A DNA stretch of 63,361 nt from an uncultured Oscillospiraceae bacterium (GTDB lineage: Bacteria; Bacillota; Clostridia; Oscillospirales; Oscillospiraceae): contig CAJUQD010000012.1 in the NCBI GenBank assembly GCA_910588105.1, forward strand, positions 1-63,361, read 5' to 3'. Position numbers and translations under genes: made by a program. The notes below the pieces were generated by a model, which ran no database searches, had not been told where the DNA came from, and saw nothing but the letters and a program-made list of their open reading frames with translations. This document shows positions 49,096-57,966 of this stretch, piece after piece; position 1 is the stretch's first letter, and every line of letters begins with the position of its first letter.

Positions 49096-50400
49096 TCAGC
49101 TTAAAAAGTCCTTCAATTTCTTGGAGCGGCTGGGATGGCGCAGCTTCCGCAGCGCCTTGGCCTCAATCTGCCGGATGCGCTCACGGGTGACGTTGAACTC
49201 CTTGCCCACCTCCTCCAGGGTGCGGGTGCGTCCATCCTCAATGCCGAAGCGCAAGCGAAGCACCTTCTCCTCCCGGGGGGTTAGGGTGGACAGCACGTCC
49301 ACCAGCTGCTCCTTCAGCAATGTGAAGGACGCTGCCTCGGAGGGCTCGGAGGCATCTTCGTCGGGGATAAAATCGCCCAGATGGCTGTCCTCCTCCTCGC
49401 CGATGGGGGTCTCCAGCGAGACAGGTTCCTGGGCAATTTTGAGAATCTCCCGCACCTTCTCCACCGGCATGCCCATCTCCTCGGCGGTCTCCTCCGGGGT
49501 GGGGTCGTGGCCCAGCTCCTGCAAAAGCTGCCGGTTCACCCGGATCACCTTGTTGATGGTCTCCACCATATGCACCGGAATGCGGATGGTCCTGGCCTGG
49601 TCGGCGATGGCACGGGTGATGGCCTGGCGGATCCACCAGGTGGCGTAGGTGGAAAACTTGAAGCCCTTCACATAGTCGAACTTCTCTACCGCCTTAATAA
49701 GGCCCAGGTTTCCCTCCTGGATCAGGTCGAGGAACAGCATCCCCCGGCCCACGTACCGCTTGGCGATGGACACCACCAGCCGCAGGTTGGCCTCCGCCAG
49801 CTGCTGCTTGGCCCGCTCGCCCCCCTTGATGGCCTTTTTCAGCTCCTTCAGCGTCTCCTCGGGAATCTCCCCGCCGGACTTTTCCAGCTCGGCCAGCTGC
49901 TCCTTGGCCGCCGCCCCCGCCCCCATGGCCTGGGCCAGCTCCACCTCCCGCTCGGGGGTGAGCAGATCCACCTTGCCGATCTCCTTGAGGTACATCCGCA
50001 CCGGGTCGTCGATGGCGAAGGAGTCCACCAGGGTGTTGGGGTCGACAATCTCCTCCTCGGGAATCTCCTCCAGCTCCGCCACCGGGGGGAGGATGTCATC
50101 CTCCAGCTCGGGGGGGAAATCGTCCCCGGCGGTGTCGATGCCCAGGTTCTCCAGCACGTCGTATACCTTGTCCATCTGGTCGCTCTCCAGGCTGATGGAG
50201 TCCAGCGTCTCCATCATTTCGCCGGAGGACAGCTTGCCCTTTTTATAGCCGGTGTCGATGAGCTCCAGCAGCTTCTCGCCGTTCTGAACCCCCTCGATCA
50301 TCTTGGCCAGCTCCGCCTTGGCCGCCTCCAGCTTCTCCGGGCTGGCCTGGGTGTGGGGCACGGCGTCCGCCTTTTTCACGGTCTTTTTCTTTTCACTCAT
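49096..50400 (-). CDS. rpoD: RNA polymerase primary sigma factor
   Basis: Housekeeping sigma-70 (SigA). Order: acidic region 1.1, region 1.2 with DPVRMYLKEIGKVDLLTPERE, region 2 with LRLVVSIAKRYVGRGMLFLDLIQEG (family core) and the -10-recognition ATWWIRQAITRAIADQARTI, region 3, and region 4 with the helix-turn-helix TLEEVGKEFNVTRERIRQIE. 434 aa. I choose the ATG at 50400, whose GGAGG site lies at the end of dnaG; the earlier in-frame ATG at 50418 lacks one. The dnaG-rpoD pairing is the classic macromolecular-synthesis operon. Confidence 0.97.
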   Translation of the reverse strand: MSEKKKTVKKADAVPHTQASPEKLEAAKAELAKMIEGVQNGEKLLELIDTGYKKGKLSSGEMMETLDSISLESDQMDKVYDVLENLGIDTAGDDFPPELEDDILPPVAELEEIPEEEIVDPNTLVDSFAIDDPVRMYLKEIGKVDLLTPEREVELAQAMGAGAAAKEQLAELEKSGGEIPEETLKELKKAIKGGERAKQQLAEANLRLVVSIAKRYVGRGMLFLDLIQEGNLGLIKAVEKFDYVKGFKFSTYATWWIRQAITRAIADQARTIRIPVHMVETINKVIRVNRQLLQELGHDPTPEETAEEMGMPVEKVREILKIAQEPVSLETPIGEEEDSHLGDFIPDEDASEPSEAASFTLLKEQLVDVLSTLTPREEKVLRLRFGIEDGRTRTLEEVGKEFNVTRERIRQIEAKALRKLRHPSRSKKLKDFLS

Positions 50401-50407
50401 TGGTCGC

Positions 50408-52189
50408 TCATCCTCCATAGGCTTTTTTCTGTTTCAGCGCCTGTTGTAACCCGTTCAGGTCCTCCGCGCTATGTATATTCCCCCTGCGGCTCTCCGCAAG
50501 GATGGTCTGCTTACAATCCTCCAACGCCTCCCGGGCGGTATTCCGGGCCTGGGGCTGCTGGGCCGCGGCGGTCAGCCCGTCCAGCTCCTCCGGGGCCAGC
50601 TGCCCCTCCAGCGCCGCCAGGGTGACGCCCTTCCCCTCCCGCCACCGCCGGCGCAGCAGGCCGTAGGCCTTACCCAGATGGGGGGCGGAAAACTGCTCCG
50701 GCTCCAGCCCGTCCAGCTCCCGGAACAGCTCCGGGTCCAATAGCACCACCCGCAGCACCCCTTCCTCCGCCCGGGCGGAGCGGACGTTGGCGTAGCGCAG
50801 CTCCCGGCTTTTGGGCTGGAGCTGCCGGGCGGGGACCAGGTTTTGGCGTTCCTCCTGCTTGCGGGCCTGGCGGACCCGTTTTTTCCGCAGGCCGTCCACC
50901 TCCTGCACCACCGCCTCCTTGGACACCTTCGCCAGCTCCGCGCACCGCCCGGCGTAGATGTCCCGCTCCACCGGGCTGGGCAGGCCGGCAATGACCTCCG
51001 CCGCCGCCTGGAGGTAGGCCGCCCGCTGGTCGTCACGGCCCAGGTCGAACTGCCCCCGCACCACGTTCAAGCGGTACTCCGCCGAGTTGGCGCTCCGATC
51101 CATCAAACTCTCAAAGGCCCCGGGGCCGAAGTTTTTGATGTAGTCGTCCGCGTCCTGCTTGCCCAGCGTCCCGTCGGCCAGCTGCTTTTTGGGCAGGCGC
51201 AGCACCTTGACGGCCACCTCCGAATTTTTCAGCAGGGCGATGGCGCGCTGGGTGGCGTCCTCCCCGGCGGCGTCGTTGTCGTAGCACAGCACCAGCTCCT
51301 TGGTGTACCGCGCCAGCATCCGCACATGCTCCTCGGTGAGGGCGGTGCCCATAGTGGCCACCGTGTTGTCAAACCCCGCCTGGTGGAGGGTGATGACGTC
51401 GATATTGCCCTCCACCAGAATGAAGTTGGGCCGCCTGGTGTTTTTGGCGTAGTTGAGGCCGTACAGGATGGACCGCTTTTTAAAGATGGCGGTCTCCGGG
51501 GTGTTCAGGTATTTGGGGGTGGAGTCGTCCATCACCCGGCTGGTAAAGCCGATCACGTCCCCCCGCACGTCGATCACCGGCAGCATCAGCCGATTGCGGT
51601 ACTTGTCGTACACCCCGCCGTTCTTCCCCGCCACCGCCAGCCCCGCGTCGATGAGGTCGGACTTGTCGTACCCCTTGTCCTTCATGGCGGTAATGAGGCT
51701 GTCCCAGCCCTCGGGCGCGGCCCCCAGGCCGAACCGGGCGGAAAATTTCGGGCTGATGCGCCGCTTGTCCCGGATGTAGGCCGCCACCGCCCCCCCCCTG
51801 GGGTCGGACAGCATGGAGCGGTAGAACCGGGCGGCCTCGCGGTTGAGCTCCAGGATGCGCCTGCGCTTTTCCCGCCAGGCCCCGTCGCCGGGGCTGTCGT
51901 CGGGCACCTCCATCCCCTCCTGCTGGGCCAGCTTGCGCACCGCCTCCGGGAAGGGCAGGCTGTCCATTTCCATCACAAAACGGATGGGGCCGCCCCCCTT
52001 GCCGCAACCGAAGCAGTGGAAGATCTGCTTGGACTCGTTGACGGAAAAGGAGGGGGTCTTTTCGTGGTGGAACGGACACAGCCCCCAGTAGTTGGCCCCC
52101 TTTTTGTTCAAAGGCAGGTAGGAGGAGACCACGTCCACAATATTCACCCGGCTGTTCAGCTCATCCAGGAACGATTCGGGTATGGCCAT
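50408..52189 (-). CDS. dnaG: DNA primase
   Basis: Makes RNA primers for replication. Order: N-terminal CHC2 zinc domain (CPFHHEKTPSF and HCFGCGKGG, about residues 38-65), the RNA polymerase core with Toprim acidic motifs (LVEGNIDVITLHQAGF near residue 260, LCYDNDAAGEDA near 305), and a helical C-terminal helicase-binding domain. 593 aa, normal. Followed by rpoD with a small gap. Confidence 0.96.
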   Translation of the reverse strand: MAIPESFLDELNSRVNIVDVVSSYLPLNKKGANYWGLCPFHHEKTPSFSVNESKQIFHCFGCGKGGGPIRFVMEMDSLPFPEAVRKLAQQEGMEVPDDSPGDGAWREKRRRILELNREAARFYRSMLSDPRGGAVAAYIRDKRRISPKFSARFGLGAAPEGWDSLITAMKDKGYDKSDLIDAGLAVAGKNGGVYDKYRNRLMLPVIDVRGDVIGFTSRVMDDSTPKYLNTPETAIFKKRSILYGLNYAKNTRRPNFILVEGNIDVITLHQAGFDNTVATMGTALTEEHVRMLARYTKELVLCYDNDAAGEDATQRAIALLKNSEVAVKVLRLPKKQLADGTLGKQDADDYIKNFGPGAFESLMDRSANSAEYRLNVVRGQFDLGRDDQRAAYLQAAAEVIAGLPSPVERDIYAGRCAELAKVSKEAVVQEVDGLRKKRVRQARKQEERQNLVPARQLQPKSRELRYANVRSARAEEGVLRVVLLDPELFRELDGLEPEQFSAPHLGKAYGLLRRRWREGKGVTLAALEGQLAPEELDGLTAAAQQPQARNTAREALEDCKQTILAESRRGNIHSAEDLNGLQQALKQKKAYGG

Positions 52190-52245
52190 GGTCTCACCTC
52201 CGCATCATAGCCAATTTTGCCCTGTTTTATCACTATTTTGGGAAT

Positions 52246-52875
52246 TTATAGGTCAATTGGGGCCGCGCGGAACGCCTCCCCCGCCTCCAGCGCTTCTATG
52301 GTTCCGGCGGAGAGGTCAAAAAGGTGGGCGGCGAACTGGGCCGAACGCTCCTCCGGGAGCAGGACGCGCAGCAGTACGTCCGCGCCGTAGTCCACCCGCT
52401 CCTCCACCCCGCCGAACCGGGCCACCTCCCGCCGGACCTCCTCAAACCGGGCATAGGGGCACGGCGCCTCCATAACCACCCACCGGCGGACGGCGGACAC
52501 ACCCGCGGCGTCCAGCGCGTCCTTGGCGCTTCTGGTATAGGCCCGCGCCAGCCCCCCCGCCCCCAGCAGGATGCCGCCGAAGTAGCGGGTCACCACGCAG
52601 CACACGTTGACCACCCCCTCCTTCTGGAACACCCCCAGCATGGGCTGTCCGGCGGTGCCCTGGGGCTCTCCGTCGTCGGAGTAGCGCACCGCACCGTCCT
52701 TGATGAGGTAGCACCAGCAGTTGTGCCGGGCGTCATGGTATTTCTTTTTCATCTCGCCGATGCGTCCCCTGGCCTCCTCCTCCGTCTCCACCGGGAAGAC
52801 GTGGCCGATGAAGGTGGAGCGTTTTTCCGTGAACTCCGTCTCGGAGGGACGCGATGGCACCCGATATTCTGTCAT
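52246..52875 (-). CDS. YigZ/IMPACT-family protein
   Basis: UPF0029 protein: EKRSTFIGHVFPVETEEEA near residue 16, then the family core YSDDGEPQGTAGQPML near residue 68 and VVTRYFGGILLGAGGLARAY near residue 94. 209 aa, normal. The molecular function is poorly defined (IMPACT relatives modulate translation stress in eukaryotes). It sits between dgt and dnaG, an insertion in the usual order. Start ATG 52875 with GGGGAA upstream. Confidence 0.9.
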   Translation of the reverse strand: MTEYRVPSRPSETEFTEKRSTFIGHVFPVETEEEARGRIGEMKKKYHDARHNCWCYLIKDGAVRYSDDGEPQGTAGQPMLGVFQKEGVVNVCCVVTRYFGGILLGAGGLARAYTRSAKDALDAAGVSAVRRWVVMEAPCPYARFEEVRREVARFGGVEERVDYGADVLLRVLLPEERSAQFAAHLFDLSAGTIEALEAGEAFRAAPIDL

Positions 52876-52921
52876 GCTGATTCCCCACATGTTGTCACGC
52901 GGCGTCGAAGGCCCCGCGCCT

Positions 52922-53932
52922 CTACTTTTTTACCCATCCCTTCGGGATAAACAGATCGCCAAACTGCTCCGCCGCGTAGGTGTCCGTCATGCCCGCAATG
53001 TAATCCAGCGCCGCCCGCTCCTTCCCCTCCCGCACCAGGATCTCCTGGTATTCCGGGGGCAGCTTGTCCTCATGCTTCAGATAGTATTCGTACATCAGGC
53101 AGATCATGTCCTCCGCCTTGCCCTCCTCCCCCTTGGCCTCGGGGTTAAAGTAGACGGACTGGAACATGAATTCCTTCAATTCCTGCATGGCCTGGGCCAC
53201 CGGCCCGGACTGGCGGATCACGTCCCCCTGGGCGCTCTCCCGGATGATATCCATGGTCAGCGTCTCAATGCGCTCCCCGTGGGTAAAGCCCAGGGTCTGG
53301 GAGATATGGACGGGGATGTCGGTGGGGTAGATGATGCCCCCCCGCATGGCGTCGTCAATGTCGTGGTTGATGTAGGCGATTTTGTCGGCAAAGCGCACCA
53401 GCTGGCCCTCCAGGGTGTCCGCCGCCGGCCCCCTGGTGTGGCACAGGATGCCGGAGCGCACCTCATGGCATAAATTCAGCCCCCAACCGTCGTTCTCCAG
53501 CCGGTCCACCACCCGCAGGGACTGCTCATAATGCCGGAATCCCCCCTCCACCATCCTGGACAGCGCCCGCTCCCCGGCGTGGCCGAAGGGGGTGTGTCCC
53601 AGGTCGTGGGCCAGGGCGGCGGCCTCGGTGAGGTCCTCGTTGAGTCCCAGCCCCCGGGCCATGGTCCGGGCGATGCGGGACACCTCCAGCGTATGGGTCA
53701 TCCGGGTGCGGTAGTGATCCCCCTCGGGCTGTAAAAACACCTGGGTCTTGTGCTTCAGCCGCCGGAAGGACTTGCAGTGGACCACCCGGTCCACATCCCG
53801 CTGGAAGCAGGTGCGCATGGGGCAGGGCGGGATCTCCCGCTGCCTCCCCCTGGAATTGGCGGACAGGCAGGCCCGGGGCGACAGGGTCTGGCGTTCCAGC
53901 TTCTCGGTGCGTTCCCGGATGGTTTGCTCCAT
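52922..53932 (-). CDS. dgt: dGTPase-like HD phosphohydrolase
   Basis: Deoxyguanosinetriphosphate triphosphohydrolase-like protein, which cleaves dNTPs to nucleoside and triphosphate. Seen: HD-domain residues in YRTRMTHTLEVSRIARTMAR and ALAHDLGHTPFGHAGE, with RFADKIAYINHDIDDA downstream. The start ATG 53932 has GGGAGGGAGA upstream; an earlier in-frame one lacks a site. 336 aa, as in the Firmicutes type. It heads the dgt-yigZ-dnaG-rpoD run. Confidence 0.94.
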   Translation of the reverse strand: MEQTIRERTEKLERQTLSPRACLSANSRGRQREIPPCPMRTCFQRDVDRVVHCKSFRRLKHKTQVFLQPEGDHYRTRMTHTLEVSRIARTMARGLGLNEDLTEAAALAHDLGHTPFGHAGERALSRMVEGGFRHYEQSLRVVDRLENDGWGLNLCHEVRSGILCHTRGPAADTLEGQLVRFADKIAYINHDIDDAMRGGIIYPTDIPVHISQTLGFTHGERIETLTMDIIRESAQGDVIRQSGPVAQAMQELKEFMFQSVYFNPEAKGEEGKAEDMICLMYEYYLKHEDKLPPEYQEILVREGKERAALDYIAGMTDTYAAEQFGDLFIPKGWVKK

Positions 53933-54078
53933 ACCGTCTCCCTCCCGTTTTTCTGTCAAAGGCCAAATTGCTGTCTATTACTTATACCCCATCCGTTGGG
54001 AAAACCCTTTTTATTTTTGAAGATTTTTTGCATATTTTTCTTCTCCGCCCCATAGTCTCCCTCCGGGGAGGGATTGCC

Positions 54079-55026
54079 ATGACCATGAGCGTCCATCTGG
54101 CCCGCCTGCTGGTGCTGGCGGTAATCTTTGTCAACGGCTGGACCGACGCGCCGGGCGCCATCGCCACCGCCGTGGGGTCCGGGGCCATGTCCTTTCGTAA
54201 GAGCGTATGGATGGCGGCGGCCTGTAATTTCATCGGCGCGGCGGCGGCCTGCTTGTGTTTTCCCGCCGTGGCGGATACCATCGGGGAACTGGTGGCCTTT
54301 TCCAGCCCCCGCGCCGCCGTCACCGCCCTCAACGCCGCGCTGCTGTCCATCGTGCTGTGGGCGGTGGCGGCGTGGCGGTTCGGCCTGCCCACCAGCGAGA
54401 GCCACGCGCTGCTGGCCGGCCTGTCCGGCGGGGCGCTGGCCCTGGGCGTGGGGGCGGCCCAGCCCAGCGCCGGGGCGTGGCTGCGGGCGCTTTCGGGGCT
54501 GGCCCTGTCCCTGCCCGCCGGGATGGCGGCGGGGCGGCTGTTCCGGCGGCTGCTGGCGGGCCGGGTGCGCCGCCCGGCGGCGTGGCAGCGGGCGGGGGCC
54601 GCCCTCACCGCCCTGCTCCACGGGGTACAGGACGGGCAGAAATTCATGGCCCTGCTGCTGCTCACCGGCGGACTTGGTGGGGAACAGCCCGCCTCCCGGC
54701 TGTCCCTGGCCCTGCTCACTGCCGCGGTGATGGCCCTGGGCACCGCCCTGGGAGGAAAACCCATTGTGGAGAAGATGGGCACCGAGCTCGCCAACCTCAC
54801 CCCCGCCGAGGGCCTGTCGGCGGATCTTGGGGCGGGGGTGGTGCTGCTGGTCTGCTCCGCGCTGGGCCTGCCTGTCTCCACCACCCATGCCAAGGTGTCC
54901 GCCATCTGCGGCGCGGGCCGGGGGGCGGACCGGCGGGTGATGGGCCAGATGGCGGGGGCGTGGGCCCTCACCTTCCCGGTGTGCGGGGGGGTGGCCTTTG
55001 CCCTCACCCGGCTTATGATGGGATAA
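54079..55026 (+). CDS. PiT-family inorganic phosphate transporter
   Basis: Cation-coupled phosphate permease. Seen: the N-terminal repeat signature FVNGWTDAPGAIATAVGSGAM and the C-terminal repeat LPVSTTHAKVSAICGAG, with about 9-10 membrane spans. 315 aa, a compact form. Start ATG 54079 with GGGGAGGGA upstream. No PhoU-like regulator is adjacent. The first-repeat motif has D-A-P in place of the more usual D-x-A/x-N pattern, so ion specificity could differ. Confidence 0.9.
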   Translation: MTMSVHLARLLVLAVIFVNGWTDAPGAIATAVGSGAMSFRKSVWMAAACNFIGAAAACLCFPAVADTIGELVAFSSPRAAVTALNAALLSIVLWAVAAWRFGLPTSESHALLAGLSGGALALGVGAAQPSAGAWLRALSGLALSLPAGMAAGRLFRRLLAGRVRRPAAWQRAGAALTALLHGVQDGQKFMALLLLTGGLGGEQPASRLSLALLTAAVMALGTALGGKPIVEKMGTELANLTPAEGLSADLGAGVVLLVCSALGLPVSTTHAKVSAICGAGRGADRRVMGQMAGAWALTFPVCGGVAFALTRLMMG

Positions 55027-55030
55027 AAAC

Positions 55031-55063
55031 AGCCCCGGCCCGCGCGGTGCGCGGGCCGGGGCT
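55031..55063. terminator. Terminator between the convergent PiT and pgsA genes
   Basis: Very stable 15-bp GC stem, AGCCCCGGCCCGCGC with GCGCGGGCCGGGGCT, 3-base loop. The flanking T-run is weak (GCCTAATT). Confidence 0.75.
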
Positions 55064-55070
55064 GCCTAAT

Positions 55071-55607
55071 TCATTTGTTCCAATTGAGCACATCCCGGTT
55101 TTTCACGAAATACTCCACGCCGGAGTACAGGGTGGTAGCGGCAATCACAATGACGCACGTCCAGTCCAGCGCCCACCTGGGTATGGGCAGGACGGTGAGG
55201 TGCATCAGGCACAGGCACACCATGGTGGCAAAGGTCTTGACCTTGCCGGACATGCCCGCTGCGATGACCCGGCCGTTGTCCACCGCCACCAGCCGCAGGC
55301 CGGACACGGCGAACTCCCGGGCCATGACGATGACCAGCGCCCAGTCGGGGAAGCGGCCCATGGCGCAGAAGCAGGTCATGGCGGTGAGCACCAGCATCTT
55401 GTCCGCCAGCGGGTCCATGAACTTGCCGAAGTCGGTCACCAGATTGTGCTTCCGGGCGATGTAGCCGTCCAAAAAATCGGTAAGGCTGGCCACCACGAAC
55501 ACCGCCAGGGCGGCGTAATTGTTGCCGGGAAAGTCCAGGTGCCACAGCACCAGGTACACGGGTATGAGGATAACGCGCAGCAGGGTCAGTTTGTTGGGTA
55601 AGTTCAT
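55071..55607 (-). CDS. pgsA: CDP-diacylglycerol-glycerol-3-phosphate phosphatidyltransferase
   Basis: Membrane enzyme for phosphatidylglycerophosphate, the precursor of phosphatidylglycerol. Seen: the CDP-alcohol phosphotransferase motif DFLDGYIARKHNLVTDFGKFMDPLAD (D-G-x2-A-R-x8-G-x3-D-x3-D), about residues 44-69, and about five hydrophobic spans. 178 aa, normal. Overlaps the preceding gene by 4 bases. Confidence 0.95.
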   Translation of the reverse strand: MNLPNKLTLLRVILIPVYLVLWHLDFPGNNYAALAVFVVASLTDFLDGYIARKHNLVTDFGKFMDPLADKMLVLTAMTCFCAMGRFPDWALVIVMAREFAVSGLRLVAVDNGRVIAAGMSGKVKTFATMVCLCLMHLTVLPIPRWALDWTCVIVIAATTLYSGVEYFVKNRDVLNWNK

Positions 55608-56191
55608 GGTGTTCCTCCTTCATGTTCCGCCTGTTCTTCCATTGCCTCCCGGACGGCCAGCGCCCAGCTCTCCGGATATTTTCCCCGCAGATAGCGGGCA
55701 AAGGGATCCCCGGGCCGGGCCAGCAGCTTCTTTTCCCGGATGGTATCCGCCTCGGCCCGGACGATCCACCGCCGCCTCTTTTCGCCCATTTCCTCCCAGC
55801 GGACAATTTTCAGCGCCCCCATCCGCTCCTGTTCCAGCAGGGCGGCCAGCACGTCCGGGATGGGCCGCTCCTCCGCCACCGACACCTCCACGCCCGTCAC
55901 ATACTCGTTTGGGATGGCGGTGGGCTCCATATCCCCCCGCCCCGCGCACAGGTAGAGGGAGGCGGAACGGCCCCGGTACAGCTCCTCCAGGGCGTTGGGG
56001 AAGTACTCCTCGTAGTAGATCCTCCCGTCCCTGGTGTAGCCGTAGGCGTATTCAAAGTGCTTGATCCCATACAGCAGCGCCATGGGCAGGCTGGCCGTCA
56101 GGCACACCTGCCTGGGCTTGCCGAAGTACTGGGTCACGCTGGGCCTGAGCACCTTCAGCCCCGGCGTGGGCGAGCAGTGGTAGAGCGTCAT
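55604..56191 (-). CDS. Conserved-looking protein of unknown function (195 aa)
   Basis: Starts MTLYHCSPTPGLKVLRPSVT; the LYHxS...L-x-P opening, later VCLTASLPMALLYGI, is vaguely like ADP-ribosyltransferase-type folds (YHGS...vYvt-x3-A), but I would not assign that. The C-terminal half is helical and charged. It overlaps rimO upstream and pgsA downstream by 4 bases each, so it is firmly in that operon. No membrane span or signal peptide. Confidence 0.75.
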   Translation of the reverse strand: MTLYHCSPTPGLKVLRPSVTQYFGKPRQVCLTASLPMALLYGIKHFEYAYGYTRDGRIYYEEYFPNALEELYRGRSASLYLCAGRGDMEPTAIPNEYVTGVEVSVAEERPIPDVLAALLEQERMGALKIVRWEEMGEKRRRWIVRAEADTIREKKLLARPGDPFARYLRGKYPESWALAVREAMEEQAEHEGGTP

Positions 56192-57513
56192 CCCTCAACC
56201 TCCCCCGTCAGCTCCCCATCGGCCACGCCGGTGATGCGCACCCACACGAACGTCCCCGCCGGGACAAGCCCCGCCGCCGTGAACAGCACCCGTCCGTCGA
56301 TGTCCACCGAGTCGGCGTAGGTGCGTCCCGCATAGCAGCCCGCCTCCCCATCAAAGCCCTCGCACAGCACCTCCATACACGTGCCCAGCCGCGCCTCGTT
56401 GTATTCGTCCATGATGCGGGACTGGAGGTCCACCACCAGTTCCACCCGGCGCCCGGCAGCCTCCTGATCCACCTGGTTTTCCATGGCGGCTGCCAGGGTG
56501 CCCTCCTCCGGGGAAAACTGGAATACCCCCGCCCTCTGGAGCTTCTGCTCCCGCAGGAACTGGCACATCTCCTCAAACTCTGCCTCCCCCTCACCAGGCA
56601 GGCCGCAGATGAGGGAGGTGCGGATCACCACGTCGGGCATGGCGGCCCGCAGCCTGGCAAACAGCGCCCCAATCTCCGCCTTGGTGCTCCTCCGGCGCAT
56701 AGCCTTCAATATGCCGTCGTTGGCGTGCTGGATAGGAATATCCAAGTAATGGACGATCTTCTTCTCCCGGGCGATCACCTCGATCAGCTCATCCGTCACC
56801 GCCTCCGGGTAGAGGTAATGCAGCCGGATCCAGTGAAAGTCCAGTTTGCACAGTTCCGTCAGCAGCTTGGCCAGCGTCGTCCCATCCTTCAAATCCAGCC
56901 CGTAGCGGGTGATGTCCTGGGCGATGACGATGAGCTCCTTCACCCCGCTGTCCGCCAGCCCCTCCGACTCTTTCAAAAGGGCCTCCATGGAACGGCTGCG
57001 GTAGCGCCCCCGCAGCTTGGGGATGACGCAGAAAGCGCAGCCGTTGGAGCAGCCCTCGGCGATTTTCAGATAGGCCGTCCAGGGCGGCGTGGTTACCCAG
57101 CGCTCCCCGTCCTCAAAGGTGTGGTGGATGTCGCCAAAGAACTCTGGCCGCTCCCCCGCCATCACCCGTTCCACGGCGGACACGATATCGGTGTAGCTCC
57201 CGGTGCCCAGCAGGCCGTCCACTTCGGGCAGCTCGGCACGGATGTCGCCGGGATAGCGCTGGCTGAGGCAGCCCGCCACCAGCAGCTTTTTCAGCCGCCC
57301 CTGGTTTTTCAGCGCCGCCAGCTCCAGAATGCTGTCGATGGCCTCGCTCTTGGCTGACTCGATGAAGCCGCAGGTGTTGAGCACCGCCGCGTCCGCCCCG
57401 TCCGGGTCGCCGGTGACGGTGTGGCCCGCCGCCCGGCACAGGGCCATCATCTGCTCGGTGTTCACCAGGTTTTTGGCGCAGCCCAGGGAGATAAAGGCTA
57501 TCTTATATGGCAT
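56188..57513 (-). CDS. rimO: Ribosomal protein uS12 methylthiotransferase
   Basis: Radical SAM enzyme that adds a methylthio group to Asp of ribosomal protein S12. Seen: N-terminal MTTase Cys (Cys12 in SLGCAKN, NTCGFIESAKSE near 47, AGCLSQRY near 82), the radical SAM motif CSNGCAFCVIPKLRG near residue 154, and a C-terminal TRAM domain. 441 aa, normal. AGGTGA lies 4-5 bases before the ATG. First of the rimO-unknown-pgsA unit. Confidence 0.95.
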   Translation of the reverse strand: MPYKIAFISLGCAKNLVNTEQMMALCRAAGHTVTGDPDGADAAVLNTCGFIESAKSEAIDSILELAALKNQGRLKKLLVAGCLSQRYPGDIRAELPEVDGLLGTGSYTDIVSAVERVMAGERPEFFGDIHHTFEDGERWVTTPPWTAYLKIAEGCSNGCAFCVIPKLRGRYRSRSMEALLKESEGLADSGVKELIVIAQDITRYGLDLKDGTTLAKLLTELCKLDFHWIRLHYLYPEAVTDELIEVIAREKKIVHYLDIPIQHANDGILKAMRRRSTKAEIGALFARLRAAMPDVVIRTSLICGLPGEGEAEFEEMCQFLREQKLQRAGVFQFSPEEGTLAAAMENQVDQEAAGRRVELVVDLQSRIMDEYNEARLGTCMEVLCEGFDGEAGCYAGRTYADSVDIDGRVLFTAAGLVPAGTFVWVRITGVADGELTGEVEG

Positions 57514-57541
57514 TGTGTCACCTGATTTCCATTTTTATCAT

Positions 57542-57843
57542 TTATAGGCTTGCGGCCTTCGCTTCATGATAGGTTGGCCAGTCAGGGCTGTACTGCCCAT
57601 TCGCTTGATTTCCCCAGAGCGTCCAGCCTTCCCGCTCTCCCCTTGCAAACAGCTCCAGATACAGTCCCGGACTGCTTGCCTCAATCAGCTTGATCGCCTC
57701 ATTGGGCTTTCTGGAGTGCCCGCTCATCTGCGACTTCTTCTAACATGATTTTTCATCCTTCCAGTCGGAAAAGCGCTGTTAAAATTATAAAACTCATGCT
57801 TTTGCGTAATGCTGTTTGGAATTGACGCTTTCCATTGCTCCAT
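57542..57843 (-). pseudogene. Broken MT-A70-type adenine methyltransferase
   Basis: Two overlapping short ORFs. The second (57542-57727, 61 aa) is a clear C-terminal end of an MT-A70 DNA/RNA N6-adenine methyltransferase: SGHSRKPNEAIKLIEASSPG, LELFARGEREGWTLWGN. The first (57724-57843, 39 aa, starting MEQWKASIPNS with a GGGTGAT site) may be the N-terminus. The catalytic DPPW and SAM-binding middle are gone, so it is an internally deleted, frameshifted remnant. It is more AT-rich than its surroundings, suggesting phage or mobile origin. Confidence 0.7.
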
Positions 57844-57887
57844 TTTATCACCCTCACCATCCGTATTCCCAATGAGCCAGGGCTTGT

Positions 57888-57959
57888 TTGAAAATTGCCG
57901 ACACGTCCAATCGGTGGGCTTTTTTCCGCCGCGCCGCTGGGCATATTGCCAATTTTCAA
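57888..57959. repeat. Inverted repeat between the methyltransferase remnant and recX
   Basis: Perfect 10-bp arms, TTGAAAATTG (57888-57897) and CAATTTTCAA (57950-57959), enclosing about 52 bp with a GGGCTTTTTTCC stretch. It lies next to the recX stop and looks like a small mobile or palindromic repeat, unrelated to the GC-rich family. No gene is supported inside. Confidence 0.6.
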
Positions 57960-57966
57960 GCGGCGC

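Noticed and set aside
57753..57959. 68-aa minus-strand ORF next to recX
   Set aside because: Its first half lies across the 72-bp inverted repeat and its frame is unlike any family; the overlapping frame with MEQWKAS and a ribosome site fits better.
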